The notes beneath the pieces are model-generated. The model did not search any database. It saw nothing but the letters and a program-made list of their open reading frames with translations, and had not been told where the DNA came from. From Spirochaetia bacterium (lineage in GTDB: Bacteria; Spirochaetota; Spirochaetia; Treponematales; Treponemataceae), in the NCBI GenBank assembly GCA_022768865.1, contig JALELH010000005.1, positions 1 through 64,000 on the forward strand: a DNA stretch of 64,000 bases, given 5' to 3'. The position numbers were made by a program, and so were the translations under genes. Positions 27,496 to 36,898 of this stretch are shown piece after piece; position 1 is the first letter of the stretch, and each line of letters opens with the position of its first letter.

Positions 27496-28311
27496 TTACC
27501 TGTCATTTAGAACACTGCTAAGCCAGTCAATAAAAGCAACACCGCTCTGGGGTGCCACGTCTTTAAGTTCAACATAAAAATGCCCGCGGTTTTTATAAAG
27601 GGCATAGACAGAATTTTTGCAGTATTTTTCAAGCAAAGGGCCTGTCTTACACCCCTGCTCATAAATGCCCTTGTCGTTTTCAGAAAGTCCAAACCAGAAC
27701 TGAACGGGCAGAAGTTTAAGAAGTTCTTTTTTTGTAACCGTATAATAGCCGCTGCCTGAAATTACGGCCTTAAAAAGTTCCCTCTGATAGCATGCCATTT
27801 TTACGGCATAGTATGCGCCCTGACTGTGTCCGTAAGCAATTATGCTGGTTTTATCTATGCATTCATTCTGCATCAGGACATTCTGAATAAGCATGCTTGT
27901 ATCGTGGCAGTCGCTGTAGTAGCCCACACGTGCAAGCAAAACCAGAACGGCACATGGGCGTATGGACTGAACTTCCTGTCCTGCAAACATCCTGCCGTAA
28001 CGGCCAAGTGCAATGCCCTTATCATAGCTGCCGTGGAATAGAACAAACAAAGGAAGTTTTGCTTCTGCGTTATGCTGGTCATCCTTGTATTGCGGCGGAA
28101 GGTATAGAAAATAATCATAGCCTGCGTATGTCTTGCGGAACTTCCATTTGCCTGCGTCGCTTTTTTCTTCCGGCCAGTAATAGTCCGGCTCAAAAACCAG
28201 GTCTCCTAAAGTTTTTCTTGTATAAAGATGTTTTACAGTAAGTGCAAAAACACCTGCTAAAAAAACAAGAACGCCTGCCGTAATCAAAATTATTTTGTTT
28301 CTGGTTTTCAT
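27496..28311 (-). CDS. Secreted or membrane-anchored alpha/beta-hydrolase (esterase-like)
   Basis: The 271-aa protein begins with a signal anchor (ILITAGVLVFLAGVFALTV). An alpha/beta-hydrolase core follows with LFVLFHGSYDKG (oxyanion region), the nucleophile elbow YGHSQGAYYA (Ser at about residue 165) and a late RGHFYVE histidine. The shape resembles feruloyl-esterase or polyhydroxybutyrate-depolymerase-like enzymes. The substrate is unknown. AAGGAT precedes the ATG. It stands alone between a MITE-like element and the divergent nfeD operon. Confidence 0.8.
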   Translation of the reverse strand: MKTRNKIILITAGVLVFLAGVFALTVKHLYTRKTLGDLVFEPDYYWPEEKSDAGKWKFRKTYAGYDYFLYLPPQYKDDQHNAEAKLPLFVLFHGSYDKGIALGRYGRMFAGQEVQSIRPCAVLVLLARVGYYSDCHDTSMLIQNVLMQNECIDKTSIIAYGHSQGAYYAVKMACYQRELFKAVISGSGYYTVTKKELLKLLPVQFWFGLSENDKGIYEQGCKTGPLLEKYCKNSVYALYKNRGHFYVELKDVAPQSGVAFIDWLSSVLNDR

Positions 28312-28374
28312 TAAAATCCTTATTAATTACTGTATAGGATAACATCATTTTGAAATTAATTGAATAAATTCAAA

Positions 28375-28403
28375 TTGAAAATCAGGGCTTTTCTCTTTAT
28401 ATT
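28375..28403 (+). promoter_or_regulatory. Promoter of the nfeD operon, predicted leaderless
   Basis: TTGAAA, 17-nt spacer, TATATT, then GTAGGT and the ATG at 28410. The 6-nt gap leaves no room for a leader. Confidence 0.75.
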
Positions 28404-28409
28404 GTAGGT

Positions 28410-28862
28410 ATGGTGAATTTTCTTACAGACTTTATGCCCTGGGTTTGGGTTGGCATTCTTGCAGCTTCAATTATTTTAGAAGCCGTGACCATGGGACTTG
28501 TTTCCATCTGGGCAGCCATTGCAAGCGTGCCTTTGATTTTTCTTGCCCGGACTTCAATGCCTTTAAAGTGGCAGATTTTGATTTTCATTTTTCTTACAAC
28601 AGCCCTTGCAGTTTTCACGCGTTCCTTTGTGGTGAAATTTTTAAAAAGCGGAAAGCAGGGAAAGGAAAATATCAACAGCCTTGACGGCCAGACTGTCCTA
28701 TGCATTTCTTCCATTGATGAATTTAAATTCGGCGAAGTAAAAACAAAAAACGGCGTTGTCTGGACTGCAAAATCTGAAGACGGAAATTCAATTCCGGCTG
28801 ATTCAATCTGTATTGTTTCAAGAGTTGAAGGAAATACTCTTGTTGTAAAAATAAAAAACTAA
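28410..28862 (+). CDS. NfeD-family membrane protein (short form)
   Basis: This 150-aa protein has two to three N-terminal membrane segments (WVWVGILAASIILEAVTMGL and following) and a C-terminal OB-fold-like domain (about 85-148). It is the short NfeD1b-like type without a protease domain. NfeD proteins are almost always encoded next to SPFH/stomatin genes and are thought to act with them in membrane microdomains. Here the SPFH gene starts 11 nt downstream. Confidence 0.85.
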   Translation: MVNFLTDFMPWVWVGILAASIILEAVTMGLVSIWAAIASVPLIFLARTSMPLKWQILIFIFLTTALAVFTRSFVVKFLKSGKQGKENINSLDGQTVLCISSIDEFKFGEVKTKNGVVWTAKSEDGNSIPADSICIVSRVEGNTLVVKIKN

Positions 28863-28872
28863 GGAGGCTTAA

Positions 28873-29790
28873 ATGATTTATTTAATTGCTGCACTTGCAT
28901 TTATTGCATTCATTCTTATCGTAACGAACATCCGCATTGTTCCTCAAAGCCATGCCTATGTTATTGAACGTCTTGGTGCCTACTGTTCAACATGGCAGGT
29001 TGGGCTTCATGTTAAACTTCCATTAATTGACAAAATGGCCAACAGCATGAGCCTGAAGGAAAAAGTTCTGGACTTTGAACCTCAGCCTGTAATTACAAAA
29101 GACAACGTTACAATGATGATTGATACTGTTGTTTATTTTCAGATTACGGATCCGAAACTTTATACTTATGGTGTTGAAAAACCAATTAATGCCCTGGAAA
29201 ATTTAAGTGCAACAACGCTCCGCAATATTATCGGAGAACTGGAACTTGACCAGACCCTTACAAGCCGCGACGTAATCAATACAAGAATGCGTTCTATTCT
29301 TGATGAAGCAACTGATCCGTGGGGAATAAAAGTTAACCGCGTTGAAGTTAAAAATATTATTCCGCCGGAAGCAATTAAAGTTGCCATGGAAAAACAGATG
29401 CGTGCAGAACGTGAACGCCGTGAACAGATTCTTATTGCTGAAGGCCAGAAGCAAAGTGCAATTCTTGTGGCAGAAGGACAAAAGCAGTCTAAAATTCTTG
29501 AAGCAGAAGCTGCAAAGGAAGCAACAATTCTTGCCGCAGAAGCAGAAAAAGAAGCAGCCGTAAAAAAAGCAGAAGGCGAAGCAGAAGCAATCAGGCAGGT
29601 TCAGGAAGCAAAGGCAGCAGGTTTGAAAATGATCAAGGAAGCTGGCGTTGACGAAAAAGTAATCCGCCTCAGGAGCCTTGAAGCTTTTGAAAAAGCAGCT
29701 GACGGAAAAGCAACAAAAATTATTGTTCCAAGTGACATTCAGAATTTTTCTGGTCTTGCAGGAGCCATTGCAGAGGTGGTAAAAAAATGA
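28873..29790 (+). CDS. SPFH/Band 7 protein (stomatin/QmcA-like)
   Basis: The 305-aa product has one N-terminal membrane segment (LIAALAFIAFILIVTNIR), a Band 7 domain (about 25-190: VPQSHAYVIERLGAY, VTMMIDTVVYFQITDP, TLRNIIGELELDQTLTSRD) and a long Ala/Glu/Lys-rich coiled coil (about 170-260). SPFH proteins form large ring oligomers around membrane patches. The AAGGAGG site precedes the ATG. The stop overlaps the LUD gene start by 4 nt (ATGA). Confidence 0.93.
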   Translation: MIYLIAALAFIAFILIVTNIRIVPQSHAYVIERLGAYCSTWQVGLHVKLPLIDKMANSMSLKEKVLDFEPQPVITKDNVTMMIDTVVYFQITDPKLYTYGVEKPINALENLSATTLRNIIGELELDQTLTSRDVINTRMRSILDEATDPWGIKVNRVEVKNIIPPEAIKVAMEKQMRAERERREQILIAEGQKQSAILVAEGQKQSKILEAEAAKEATILAAEAEKEAAVKKAEGEAEAIRQVQEAKAAGLKMIKEAGVDEKVIRLRSLEAFEKAADGKATKIIVPSDIQNFSGLAGAIAEVVKK

Positions 29791-30416
29791 ATCAGCATAA
29801 AAAAACATTTTACAGAATTCAGGCAGAAAACATCATTACAAAAATGAAGCCGCGCGGTATGGAAGGATACTACTGCGACACCATTGATGAAGCAAAAAAG
29901 AAAGTCCTTGAACTTTTAGGCAGCGGTGCAAAGTCCGTAGGCTACGGCGGTTCCATGACCATTGACGACTGCGGCCTGAAAAATGACATTATTGCAGCAG
30001 GCCACAACCTGATAAAGCGGGAAGAACTTCCTGCAGAAGAAGCCAATGCCAGAAACATTAACGCAGACTTTTTCCTTATGAGTTCCAATGCCATAACTTT
30101 AAACGGGGAACTTGTAAACATAGACAAGCGCGGCAACAGAATCTGCTTTCTTATTTACGGACCAAAAAATGTAATTATCATAGCAGGCATGAATAAAATT
30201 GCTGCTAATGTAGAAGATGCCGTCCGCCGTGTCCGTTCAGAAGCAACGCCGCCTAACGCCATACGACTGAACATGAATACACCATGTTCTAAGTTCGGCC
30301 GCTGTGTTGACTGCCTTGGATCAGACAGCCTTTGTGCAAACATCGTAACTACAAGGACAAGCTGCCCGCCAGGAAGAATTAAGGTTATCCTTGTTGGAGA
30401 AGAACTTGGTTATTAG
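29787..30416 (+). CDS. LUD-domain protein (LutC/YkgG-like fold)
   Basis: The 209-aa protein has a LUD (DUF162) fold with VGYGGSMTIDDCGL (about 50-63), NAITLNGELVNIDKRGNR (about 100-117) and GMNKIAANVEDAVRRVR. A cysteine-rich segment (CSKFGRCVDC, about 167-176, plus CANI and CPPG) could bind metal. LUD proteins are linked to lactate oxidation through LutABC, but no LutA/LutB genes are present. Coupling to an SPFH gene is unusual. Confidence 0.8.
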   Translation: MNQHKKTFYRIQAENIITKMKPRGMEGYYCDTIDEAKKKVLELLGSGAKSVGYGGSMTIDDCGLKNDIIAAGHNLIKREELPAEEANARNINADFFLMSSNAITLNGELVNIDKRGNRICFLIYGPKNVIIIAGMNKIAANVEDAVRRVRSEATPPNAIRLNMNTPCSKFGRCVDCLGSDSLCANIVTTRTSCPPGRIKVILVGEELGY

Positions 30417-30433
30417 GTAAAATGCAGGTTTAT

Positions 30434-30477
30434 AAAAAAAGGACAGTCATGCAACTTGCTGAACTGTCCTTTTTTTA
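30434..30477. terminator. Bidirectional terminator
   Basis: AAAAGGACAGT pairs with ACTGTCCTTTT around a 15-nt loop. A-tract on one side and T-tract on the other serve the LUD gene on the plus strand and the lipoprotein gene on the minus strand. Confidence 0.85.
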
Positions 30478-30478
30478 G

Positions 30479-30874
30479 CTAAAGTTTCTGAACGTAAAGC
30501 CACAGTTTATCAGTACTATCCTTAAGTTCAAAAAATAAAATGGTAAAATCCAATTCCAATAACATATCTATTTGTGCTTCTGTCAGTGATTGGATTTCTG
30601 CTGCTTCAAACCTTAATTCGTGTTCATCCATTACTTCTTTTTTATAAGTATCTTTAATTGTATTAAACTTACATGAAGTCTTTATAGCTTGAATTTCTTC
30701 ATATGTATACGTATAGAAGCCAGTATAAATAGCGAGATTTTGATAACATCTATTAGGAATCACCCCGTATTCCACAAGATATTCCTGATCGTCATCGTTG
30801 TCTTTGGTACATCCTGTAAACGCCAAAGCCAAAAATACACAAAGAATTGCAGGCAGTATTTTCTTGAATTTCAT
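30479..30874 (-). CDS. Small putative lipoprotein, unknown function
   Basis: The 131-aa protein starts MKFKKILPAILCVFLALAF and has a lipobox-like FTGC at about residues 19-22, followed by an Asp-rich linker (KDNDDDQEY). The mature part shows no domain I recognise. It contains two cysteines and a Thr/Tyr-rich stretch. AGGAGAG precedes the ATG at 30874. The frame is open further upstream, but those codons would bury the signal peptide. It is separate from the CDF gene upstream. Confidence 0.7.
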   Translation of the reverse strand: MKFKKILPAILCVFLALAFTGCTKDNDDDQEYLVEYGVIPNRCYQNLAIYTGFYTYTYEEIQAIKTSCKFNTIKDTYKKEVMDEHELRFEAAEIQSLTEAQIDMLLELDFTILFFELKDSTDKLWLYVQKL

Positions 30875-30947
30875 AATGCTCTCCTGAAACAAGTATGCTT
30901 TCATTATGTATGAATAAAAAATATTTCTCAAGTATTGCCTTAAAGTT

Positions 30948-32117
30948 CTACTGCACATAGGGTGTTTCAACCGTCATTACGCAGTTAACGTCACTGGCAC
31001 GGCTTTTTATGGCAGCGCGGATTGTCCTGCAGATTTCATCTTCTGAAAGAGTGCAGTCGTAAGGGCGCACAATGTCAAAAATAAGGTTGCTCTTCAATTT
31101 GCCCGGAACCATGCGCACATCATGGACGGAAAAGCCTTCTCCGATTTTTTTTGTTTCTTCTATTAATATCTGTTTTAATTCCTTAAGGCGTGTATTGTTC
31201 ACATCGATGGGGTCCATGTGAATTACAACATTACAGTTAAACTTTTTTGAAAGGTCATGTTCTGCCCTGTCTATTACTTCGTGCAAATCAAAAAGGTTTT
31301 TGTCTCCAGGCACTTCTGCATGCAGGGAAATCATCATTCTTCCAGGGCCATAGTCATGGATAACTAAATCGTGTATGCCGATTATGGGACTAAACTTTAA
31401 GACTTCTTTTTCTATTTTAGAAACAAATTCTTTTTCCGGCGGAAGTCCAAGCAAAGGATCAATGGTTTCCTTGCAGGATTCAATTCCCCCTTTTAAAATA
31501 AACACTGCAACAATAAGGCCGCCAATACCGTCTACAGGCAATGCTGTAAAATGCCCTGCTATAATGGAAAGAATTACAACACTGGTAGAAATCATGTCTC
31601 CGAAACTGTCTTTTGCAACGGCATCCATGGCGGCAGACTTTATTTTTTTTGCAATGCCGTGGTTATAAACATACATGTAAAGCTTTACTAAAATAGACGC
31701 ACTTAAAATTGCAATGGAAAATATTCCGCCTTCAGTTTTTGCAGGAGACCTTATTGCACCTATTGAAGATTTAAAAAGTTCAATGCCCATAAGAAGAATC
31801 AGAAAGGAAACAATAAGGCCCGAAATGTATTCCAGTCTGCCGTGACCAAAAGGATGGTCTGCATCAGGCTTTTTGCCGGACAATTTAAATCCTATGACAG
31901 AAACAACAGAAGATGCTGCATCGCTTAAATTATTCAAGGCATCTGCAAGAACTGCAACGGAATGGGTTATTGCAGCACCCGTAAGCTTTGCAACAAACAA
32001 AAGCACATTAAGGAAAATTCCAAAAGCAGAACAAAGAATGCCGTATTGTTCACGGACTTTTGGAGCCGTATATTCTTTATGATTTTTTATAAAAATACGC
32101 GCAAATAATTTTATCAT
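30948..32117 (-). CDS. Cation diffusion facilitator (CDF) transporter
   Basis: The 389-aa protein has about six membrane segments and a cytoplasmic C-terminal domain, and probably exports Zn2+, Fe2+, Mn2+ or similar ions. The N-terminal metal-site region LADALNNLSDAASSVVSV (about 56-73) and the segment DADHPFGHGRLEYISG (about 83-98) are characteristic. The tail is longer than in many CDFs and contains a second ferredoxin-like segment at about 300-385. AAGGATTG lies before the ATG. It follows the patatin gene by 12 nt and may be read with it. Confidence 0.9.
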   Translation of the reverse strand: MIKLFARIFIKNHKEYTAPKVREQYGILCSAFGIFLNVLLFVAKLTGAAITHSVAVLADALNNLSDAASSVVSVIGFKLSGKKPDADHPFGHGRLEYISGLIVSFLILLMGIELFKSSIGAIRSPAKTEGGIFSIAILSASILVKLYMYVYNHGIAKKIKSAAMDAVAKDSFGDMISTSVVILSIIAGHFTALPVDGIGGLIVAVFILKGGIESCKETIDPLLGLPPEKEFVSKIEKEVLKFSPIIGIHDLVIHDYGPGRMMISLHAEVPGDKNLFDLHEVIDRAEHDLSKKFNCNVVIHMDPIDVNNTRLKELKQILIEETKKIGEGFSVHDVRMVPGKLKSNLIFDIVRPYDCTLSEDEICRTIRAAIKSRASDVNCVMTVETPYVQ

Positions 32118-32129
32118 AATTCAATCCTT

Positions 32130-34373
32130 TTATTTCATTCCTAAAGTTACAACCCATCTGTTTCTTGTGTTTACGCTGTAGCCAAAAACAATGTTTCCTA
32201 TAGGAGTTCCAATAGCCCCGTAGACCCCGACTCCGGCATCAATTATTTTATTGCTGCCAAAGAAATCGTTTACAGGTTCAATGTCATCATGAAAAGGATC
32301 ATAATTATCCGATGCGCCTGCCTTGCCCTGAACAATCAAATAAAAAGGCATTCCGATAAATGAAAAAAGTTTCTGCCTTACGGAAAGTTCAATTATTTCA
32401 AAGTCCCTTTTCAGCATTCCCATAGGATAGCCGCACATTCCGTCTATTCCCCCGTAATCGCAATAGCCTATGTTAAGTTCATAAGGAAATCTGTTTTTGC
32501 AGAATGAAAAGCCAAAGCCCAGGGAAGTTGTTTCCTGCTTAACTTCAAAACGCTGTTCGTATGCAAACCTGAAGGATGTATTAAATTCATTCTGACTTGC
32601 GTCTTCGTCATTTTTGCCGATATAGAATGCAGACTGAACCTGACTTCCGCGCAATTTTAAGAAACTTTCATATAGAGTTGTAAATATAAATTCATTGTAA
32701 ACATAATGATTTCTATACCAGCCATCTTTTGAAACTAAATAATCAGATTCGCTTGCAAAACCTAGCCTTGAAGTAAGCATGTCCGTGTATTTAAACCTTA
32801 CGCCCGTGTTTAAAATAAAACCTCGGTCAGAATCCACAAGCCTGTCGTTAAAGAAAAAATAATTTTTCGGTTCAAGGCTTCCGTATTTAAAATCGCCGCC
32901 AAATTCACCGCTAAGCTTAAATCCATTTATGGAAGTAATTTCAGGATACACTGTAGCATCGGCATGGATTATGTTTCCTGAAGAGACACGAATCATGGCA
33001 TCTACCGGATCTACAAGATAGATTCCTAAAGTTGTACTGGGGTTTATGGTAACATATTTTTCAGCAGGCAAATTGGTGACTGAAATAGATGGATTACCGC
33101 TAAAGAAAATCCTGCTTAATTCCTGACTGTAATAATTTGCCCTGATTATAAGATTGCATTCTTCACTGCCTTCTATTTTTTCCAGCGTATAATTTATATT
33201 GGAAAGATGATACTGATTTTTCTTTTCCTTCAGTTCCATGGTAAGTTTTTCTTTTGTTTCATTGTTGAGGATTTTACCTTCAAAAGACTCAAACTCTTTT
33301 ACCCTTGGCAGGATTCCATTTTTAGAAAATGAAACATCCTTTATAAAAACCTTATTGATTTTTACATCCTGAAGCTCTTCATATTCACCTGTCCTGTCGT
33401 AATCAGGCACATTAAGTTCATAACCCTGACTTGAAATATTCTGTGCAATTTCATGCAGCTTTTCCAGATTTTCTTTTATGCACACTTCACCGGCATTGAC
33501 AATTTCTTTTGTATGATAAAAATCTGCTGTTCCATATTTTCCCAAATCAGGTTTTAAAACAATTGTTGCAAGTTTATACTGTTCAACAGCATTGGAAGAA
33601 ATTACAAGACTGATTATCTGTTCCGTTGCCGTTACAAAGTCATTTAAAGTTGCAGGATCAGTATCAAGATTACTTGCAACATCCATGGCAATGACCACAT
33701 CGGCACCCATATCCCTTGCAATCTGAACGGGAAGATTATTTCTAAGTCCGCCGTCCATGGCATAGATTCCGTTTTCCAAAGGAGCAGGCGTAAAGACACC
33801 TGGCAAAGAAATGCTTGCCCTCACTGCATCAACGACAGAGCCGCTTTTTAAAACAAGCTGTTCACCTGTAGAAACATTTGTTGCAATGCAGCGGAAAGGA
33901 ATGGTAAGTTCATCAAAATTGTCTATTGTAAGGACACGGCTTAAATGGTTTGTAAGTTCCATTACAATATTCTGGTCCCCTATAAGTCCAGGTGCTGAAC
34001 CAAGTTTAAAATCACTCAGGGAAAAAGAAAGTGCCATGTTAGAGTTTGCCCTTGTGGAAAAAGCTTCAGGCGGAACTCTTTCTAAGGAAACAGGACGTTC
34101 GCCAAGGATTTTTAGATAATCAAGGCCAAGCATGGTTTCCCGTATCTGCTTTGGCGTATATCCCGACGCATAAAGGGCACCAATAAGGGCACCCATGCTT
34201 GTGCCAAGAATCATATCAGGCTTTATGCCTTCTTCTTCCAGTGCTTCAAGGAGCGGAATTTCTGCAAGGCCCTTTGCACCGCCGCCGCTTAAAACAAGGG
34301 CAACCTTAGGACGCGCAAAACAAAGTCCCGCAGAAAAAATCATATATATAGTAAGCAGTTTTTTTAATTTCAT
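32130..34373 (-). CDS. Patatin phospholipase fused to an outer-membrane barrel (PlpD-like)
   Basis: The 747-aa protein has a signal peptide (MKLKKLLTIYMIFSAGLCFA), a patatin domain, a POTRA-like linker and a C-terminal beta barrel ending GFGYSVN-type strands. The oxyanion loop GGGAKGL (about 30-36), nucleophile GTSMG (about 58-62) and the Asp in AMDGGLRNNLP (about 207-217) complete the Ser-Asp dyad. This matches the type Vd autotransporter layout, in which the lipase is displayed or secreted through its own barrel. The ATG has no ribosome binding site but a -10 hexamer six nt upstream. Confidence 0.88.
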   Translation of the reverse strand: MKLKKLLTIYMIFSAGLCFARPKVALVLSGGGAKGLAEIPLLEALEEEGIKPDMILGTSMGALIGALYASGYTPKQIRETMLGLDYLKILGERPVSLERVPPEAFSTRANSNMALSFSLSDFKLGSAPGLIGDQNIVMELTNHLSRVLTIDNFDELTIPFRCIATNVSTGEQLVLKSGSVVDAVRASISLPGVFTPAPLENGIYAMDGGLRNNLPVQIARDMGADVVIAMDVASNLDTDPATLNDFVTATEQIISLVISSNAVEQYKLATIVLKPDLGKYGTADFYHTKEIVNAGEVCIKENLEKLHEIAQNISSQGYELNVPDYDRTGEYEELQDVKINKVFIKDVSFSKNGILPRVKEFESFEGKILNNETKEKLTMELKEKKNQYHLSNINYTLEKIEGSEECNLIIRANYYSQELSRIFFSGNPSISVTNLPAEKYVTINPSTTLGIYLVDPVDAMIRVSSGNIIHADATVYPEITSINGFKLSGEFGGDFKYGSLEPKNYFFFNDRLVDSDRGFILNTGVRFKYTDMLTSRLGFASESDYLVSKDGWYRNHYVYNEFIFTTLYESFLKLRGSQVQSAFYIGKNDEDASQNEFNTSFRFAYEQRFEVKQETTSLGFGFSFCKNRFPYELNIGYCDYGGIDGMCGYPMGMLKRDFEIIELSVRQKLFSFIGMPFYLIVQGKAGASDNYDPFHDDIEPVNDFFGSNKIIDAGVGVYGAIGTPIGNIVFGYSVNTRNRWVVTLGMK

Positions 34374-34379
34374 TTTGAC

Positions 34380-34385
34380 AATATA
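34380..34385 (-). promoter_or_regulatory. -10 element six nt before the patatin gene ATG
   Basis: TATATT (34385-34380), gap GTCAAA, ATG at 34373. AAGACA lies 17 nt further upstream as a possible -35. Confidence 0.6.
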
Positions 34386-34446
34386 TCACAATTAAAAGTC
34401 AGTGTCTTTCAATATAATAATTTCCTTTGTCAATACCCCGGCATTC

Positions 34447-34475
34447 TTTACGGACTTATGATTTTTAAATAAAAT
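34447..34475 (+). promoter_or_regulatory. Promoter of tex, predicted leaderless
   Basis: TTTACG, 17-nt spacer, TAAAAT, gap TGTGCC, ATG at 34482. No Shine-Dalgarno sequence. Confidence 0.7.
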
Positions 34476-34481
34476 TGTGCC

Positions 34482-36851
34482 ATGGAATTTACAAAAGAAA
34501 CTATCGACGCACTTCAAATCAATGAAGTTGAAATCATGAAAAAAGTTGCCGAGGAACTTAACATCCGCGTTCCTCAGGTAAGCGCAGTTATCAGTCTTGT
34601 TCAGGAAGGCTGTACCATTCCTTTTATTGCACGTTACCGCAAAGAAAAGCACGGTTCCCTTGACGAACTTCAGGTTCGTGAAAGTGACCACCTTTTTAAT
34701 ACATACAAGGCACTGGAAGAAACCCGTCTTGCTGACGTACGCAAGGTTTTTGAACAGGGCAAGCTTACAGAAACACTTTACAACGCATTTATGTCTGCAA
34801 AAACCCTTGCAGAACTTGAAGACCTTTATGCACCATTCAAGAAAAAGAAGAAGACACGCGGCATGGTTGCCATTGAAAAAGGCCTTGAACCTCTTGCCGA
34901 TGCCATGTATGAACTTGATGATGCTGCCCTCCTTGCTAAGGCCGCAGAATTCGTAAAGACAGACAACGAAGACGCAGCCCTTAACGTAGAAACAGCAGAA
35001 GACGCCATTGCAGGAGCAAAGGACATTGTTGCAGAATGCGTTTCCCAGGACAGCGCAAACCGCCAGACTTTGCACGATCACTACATGGCAACAGGAACTA
35101 TGGTTACAAAGGGAATTGTTCCTGAAGGCGCAGACCCTGAAAAAGCAGAAAGGGAATCTACATACAAAATGTACTGGGACTATTCAGAACCGCTCAACCA
35201 GGTTAAGCCGCACAGAATCCTTGCAATTAACCGTGCAGAAAAAGAAGGTGCCCTTGAAGTTACCATCGACGTTGACGTTGATTCAGCAATCAGGCTTATT
35301 CAGAAAAAATATAAGATAAACAACAAGGCAATGTCAGAAGCCATTGAAGACGGCATCGTGCGCTCTTTAAGCCCGGCCGTTATCCGCGAAATCCGCAGCG
35401 ACGAATTTGACGAAGCAGACGAACACGGAATCGGCATCTTCAGTGAAAACCTGAAGAACCTTTTAATGACACAGCCTATTAAAGGAAGCCGCGTTCTTGG
35501 CATTGACCCTGGCATCAGGACAGGAACAAAATGTGCCGCCCTTGACGAAACAGGAAAATACCTTGGCTACTTTAAGTTCTTCCAGGTTACAGACCCGGAA
35601 GACAGCTACAACCAGCTTAACAATGCCATAGACAAATACGCCATTCAGGTTGTTGCAGTAGGCAACGGAACAGGAAGCCAGGAAGTTCAGGCTATTGTTA
35701 CAAAAGTAATCAGCGAAAATTACAAGGACAGCAATGTTGTATTTACAGTCGTAGACGAATCCGGTGCTTCCGTTTATTCTGCATCAGACGTTGCCCGCGA
35801 AGAATTCCCTGAGCTTGACCTTACTATCCGTGGTGCCATAAGCATGGGCCGCCGCCTTCAGGACCCCCTTGCAGAACTTGTTAAGATTGACCCGAAGGCA
35901 ATCGGCGTAGGCCTTTACCAGCACGACGTAAACCAGAAAAAGCTTTCTGACAAGCTTGATGAAGTTGTAGAATCAGTTGTAAACAACGTAGGCGTAAACC
36001 TTAACACTGCATCTGCATATCTTTTAAAATATGTTTCAGGAATCAACAGTTCCCTTGCAAAGAAAATTGTTGCCTACCGCGACACAAACGGAAAGATTAC
36101 AAGCCGTGAAGACTTGCGCAAGGTTCCGGGCTTAGGACCTAAGGCTTTTGAACAGTGTGCAGGATTTTTAAAGATTGCAGAAAGTGCTGAACCGCTGGAT
36201 AACACATGGGTTCACCCTGAAAATTATGCCGTTGCAAAAGAAATCCTTCCTTTAGTTCAGAAAGGAGAAAAGCTTACTGCTGACTTTAAAAAGCAGCTGG
36301 CAGAAAAATACAGCATCGGCGAAACAACAATTACGGACATTGCAGAAGAACTTGCAAAGCCAAACCGCGATCCTCGTGACGGATACCCTGCACCAATCAT
36401 GCAGAAAGGCGTTGTAAATTTTGAAGACCTTAAGACAGGCATGAAAGTTACGGGCAAAATCAAGAACGTCGTAGACTTTGGTGCCTTTGTAGACATCGGC
36501 CTTCATGAAACTGCCCTTATCCACGTTTCAGAACTGAGCGACAGTTTTGTTACAAACCCTATGGACGTAATTAAAGTTGGTGACGTAAAGGAATTTACAA
36601 TCATTGACCTTGATATGGACCGCAAAAGAATCAGCCTTTCCCTTAAAAGCGACGCTGCAAGCCGCCTTACAGGAGAAAAAGGTTCTGCCGGCAGAACAGG
36701 GGGAACTTCAACAGGCAAAAAGCGCATTGTTGTAGTTAAAAAAGGCAGCACCGGTGCAAAACCTGCTGACCGCAAACCGCGCGAACGCCAGAACTACGGC
36801 AGCGATGACGGCTACAGCTACAATCCTTTTGCCGCTTTGCTTAAAAAATAA
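34482..36851 (+). CDS. tex: Tex-like RNA-binding transcription accessory protein
   Basis: Tex (789 aa, full length) is a cytoplasmic nucleic-acid-binding protein. It has the N-terminal helical region (QVSAVISLVQEGCTIPFIAR), a YqgF/RuvC-like domain starting VLGIDPGIRTGTKCA (about 340-355), helix-hairpin-helix repeats (INSSLAKKIVAYR then RKVPGLGPKAFEQCAGFL, about 523-570) and an S1 domain (GMKVTGKIKNVVDFGAFVDI, about 650-715). The tail is Lys/Arg/Ser/Gly-rich. It is monocistronic, from a promoter that leaves no leader. Confidence 0.95.
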   Translation: MEFTKETIDALQINEVEIMKKVAEELNIRVPQVSAVISLVQEGCTIPFIARYRKEKHGSLDELQVRESDHLFNTYKALEETRLADVRKVFEQGKLTETLYNAFMSAKTLAELEDLYAPFKKKKKTRGMVAIEKGLEPLADAMYELDDAALLAKAAEFVKTDNEDAALNVETAEDAIAGAKDIVAECVSQDSANRQTLHDHYMATGTMVTKGIVPEGADPEKAERESTYKMYWDYSEPLNQVKPHRILAINRAEKEGALEVTIDVDVDSAIRLIQKKYKINNKAMSEAIEDGIVRSLSPAVIREIRSDEFDEADEHGIGIFSENLKNLLMTQPIKGSRVLGIDPGIRTGTKCAALDETGKYLGYFKFFQVTDPEDSYNQLNNAIDKYAIQVVAVGNGTGSQEVQAIVTKVISENYKDSNVVFTVVDESGASVYSASDVAREEFPELDLTIRGAISMGRRLQDPLAELVKIDPKAIGVGLYQHDVNQKKLSDKLDEVVESVVNNVGVNLNTASAYLLKYVSGINSSLAKKIVAYRDTNGKITSREDLRKVPGLGPKAFEQCAGFLKIAESAEPLDNTWVHPENYAVAKEILPLVQKGEKLTADFKKQLAEKYSIGETTITDIAEELAKPNRDPRDGYPAPIMQKGVVNFEDLKTGMKVTGKIKNVVDFGAFVDIGLHETALIHVSELSDSFVTNPMDVIKVGDVKEFTIIDLDMDRKRISLSLKSDAASRLTGEKGSAGRTGGTSTGKKRIVVVKKGSTGAKPADRKPRERQNYGSDDGYSYNPFAALLKK

Positions 36852-36898
36852 GTTTTCTTTATAGATAAAGAAGGCTCCGGCATCGGGGTCTTCTTTTT

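Noticed and set aside
30875-30970. Longer form of the small lipoprotein gene
   Set aside because: It places 32 residues before the signal peptide and lacks an SD.
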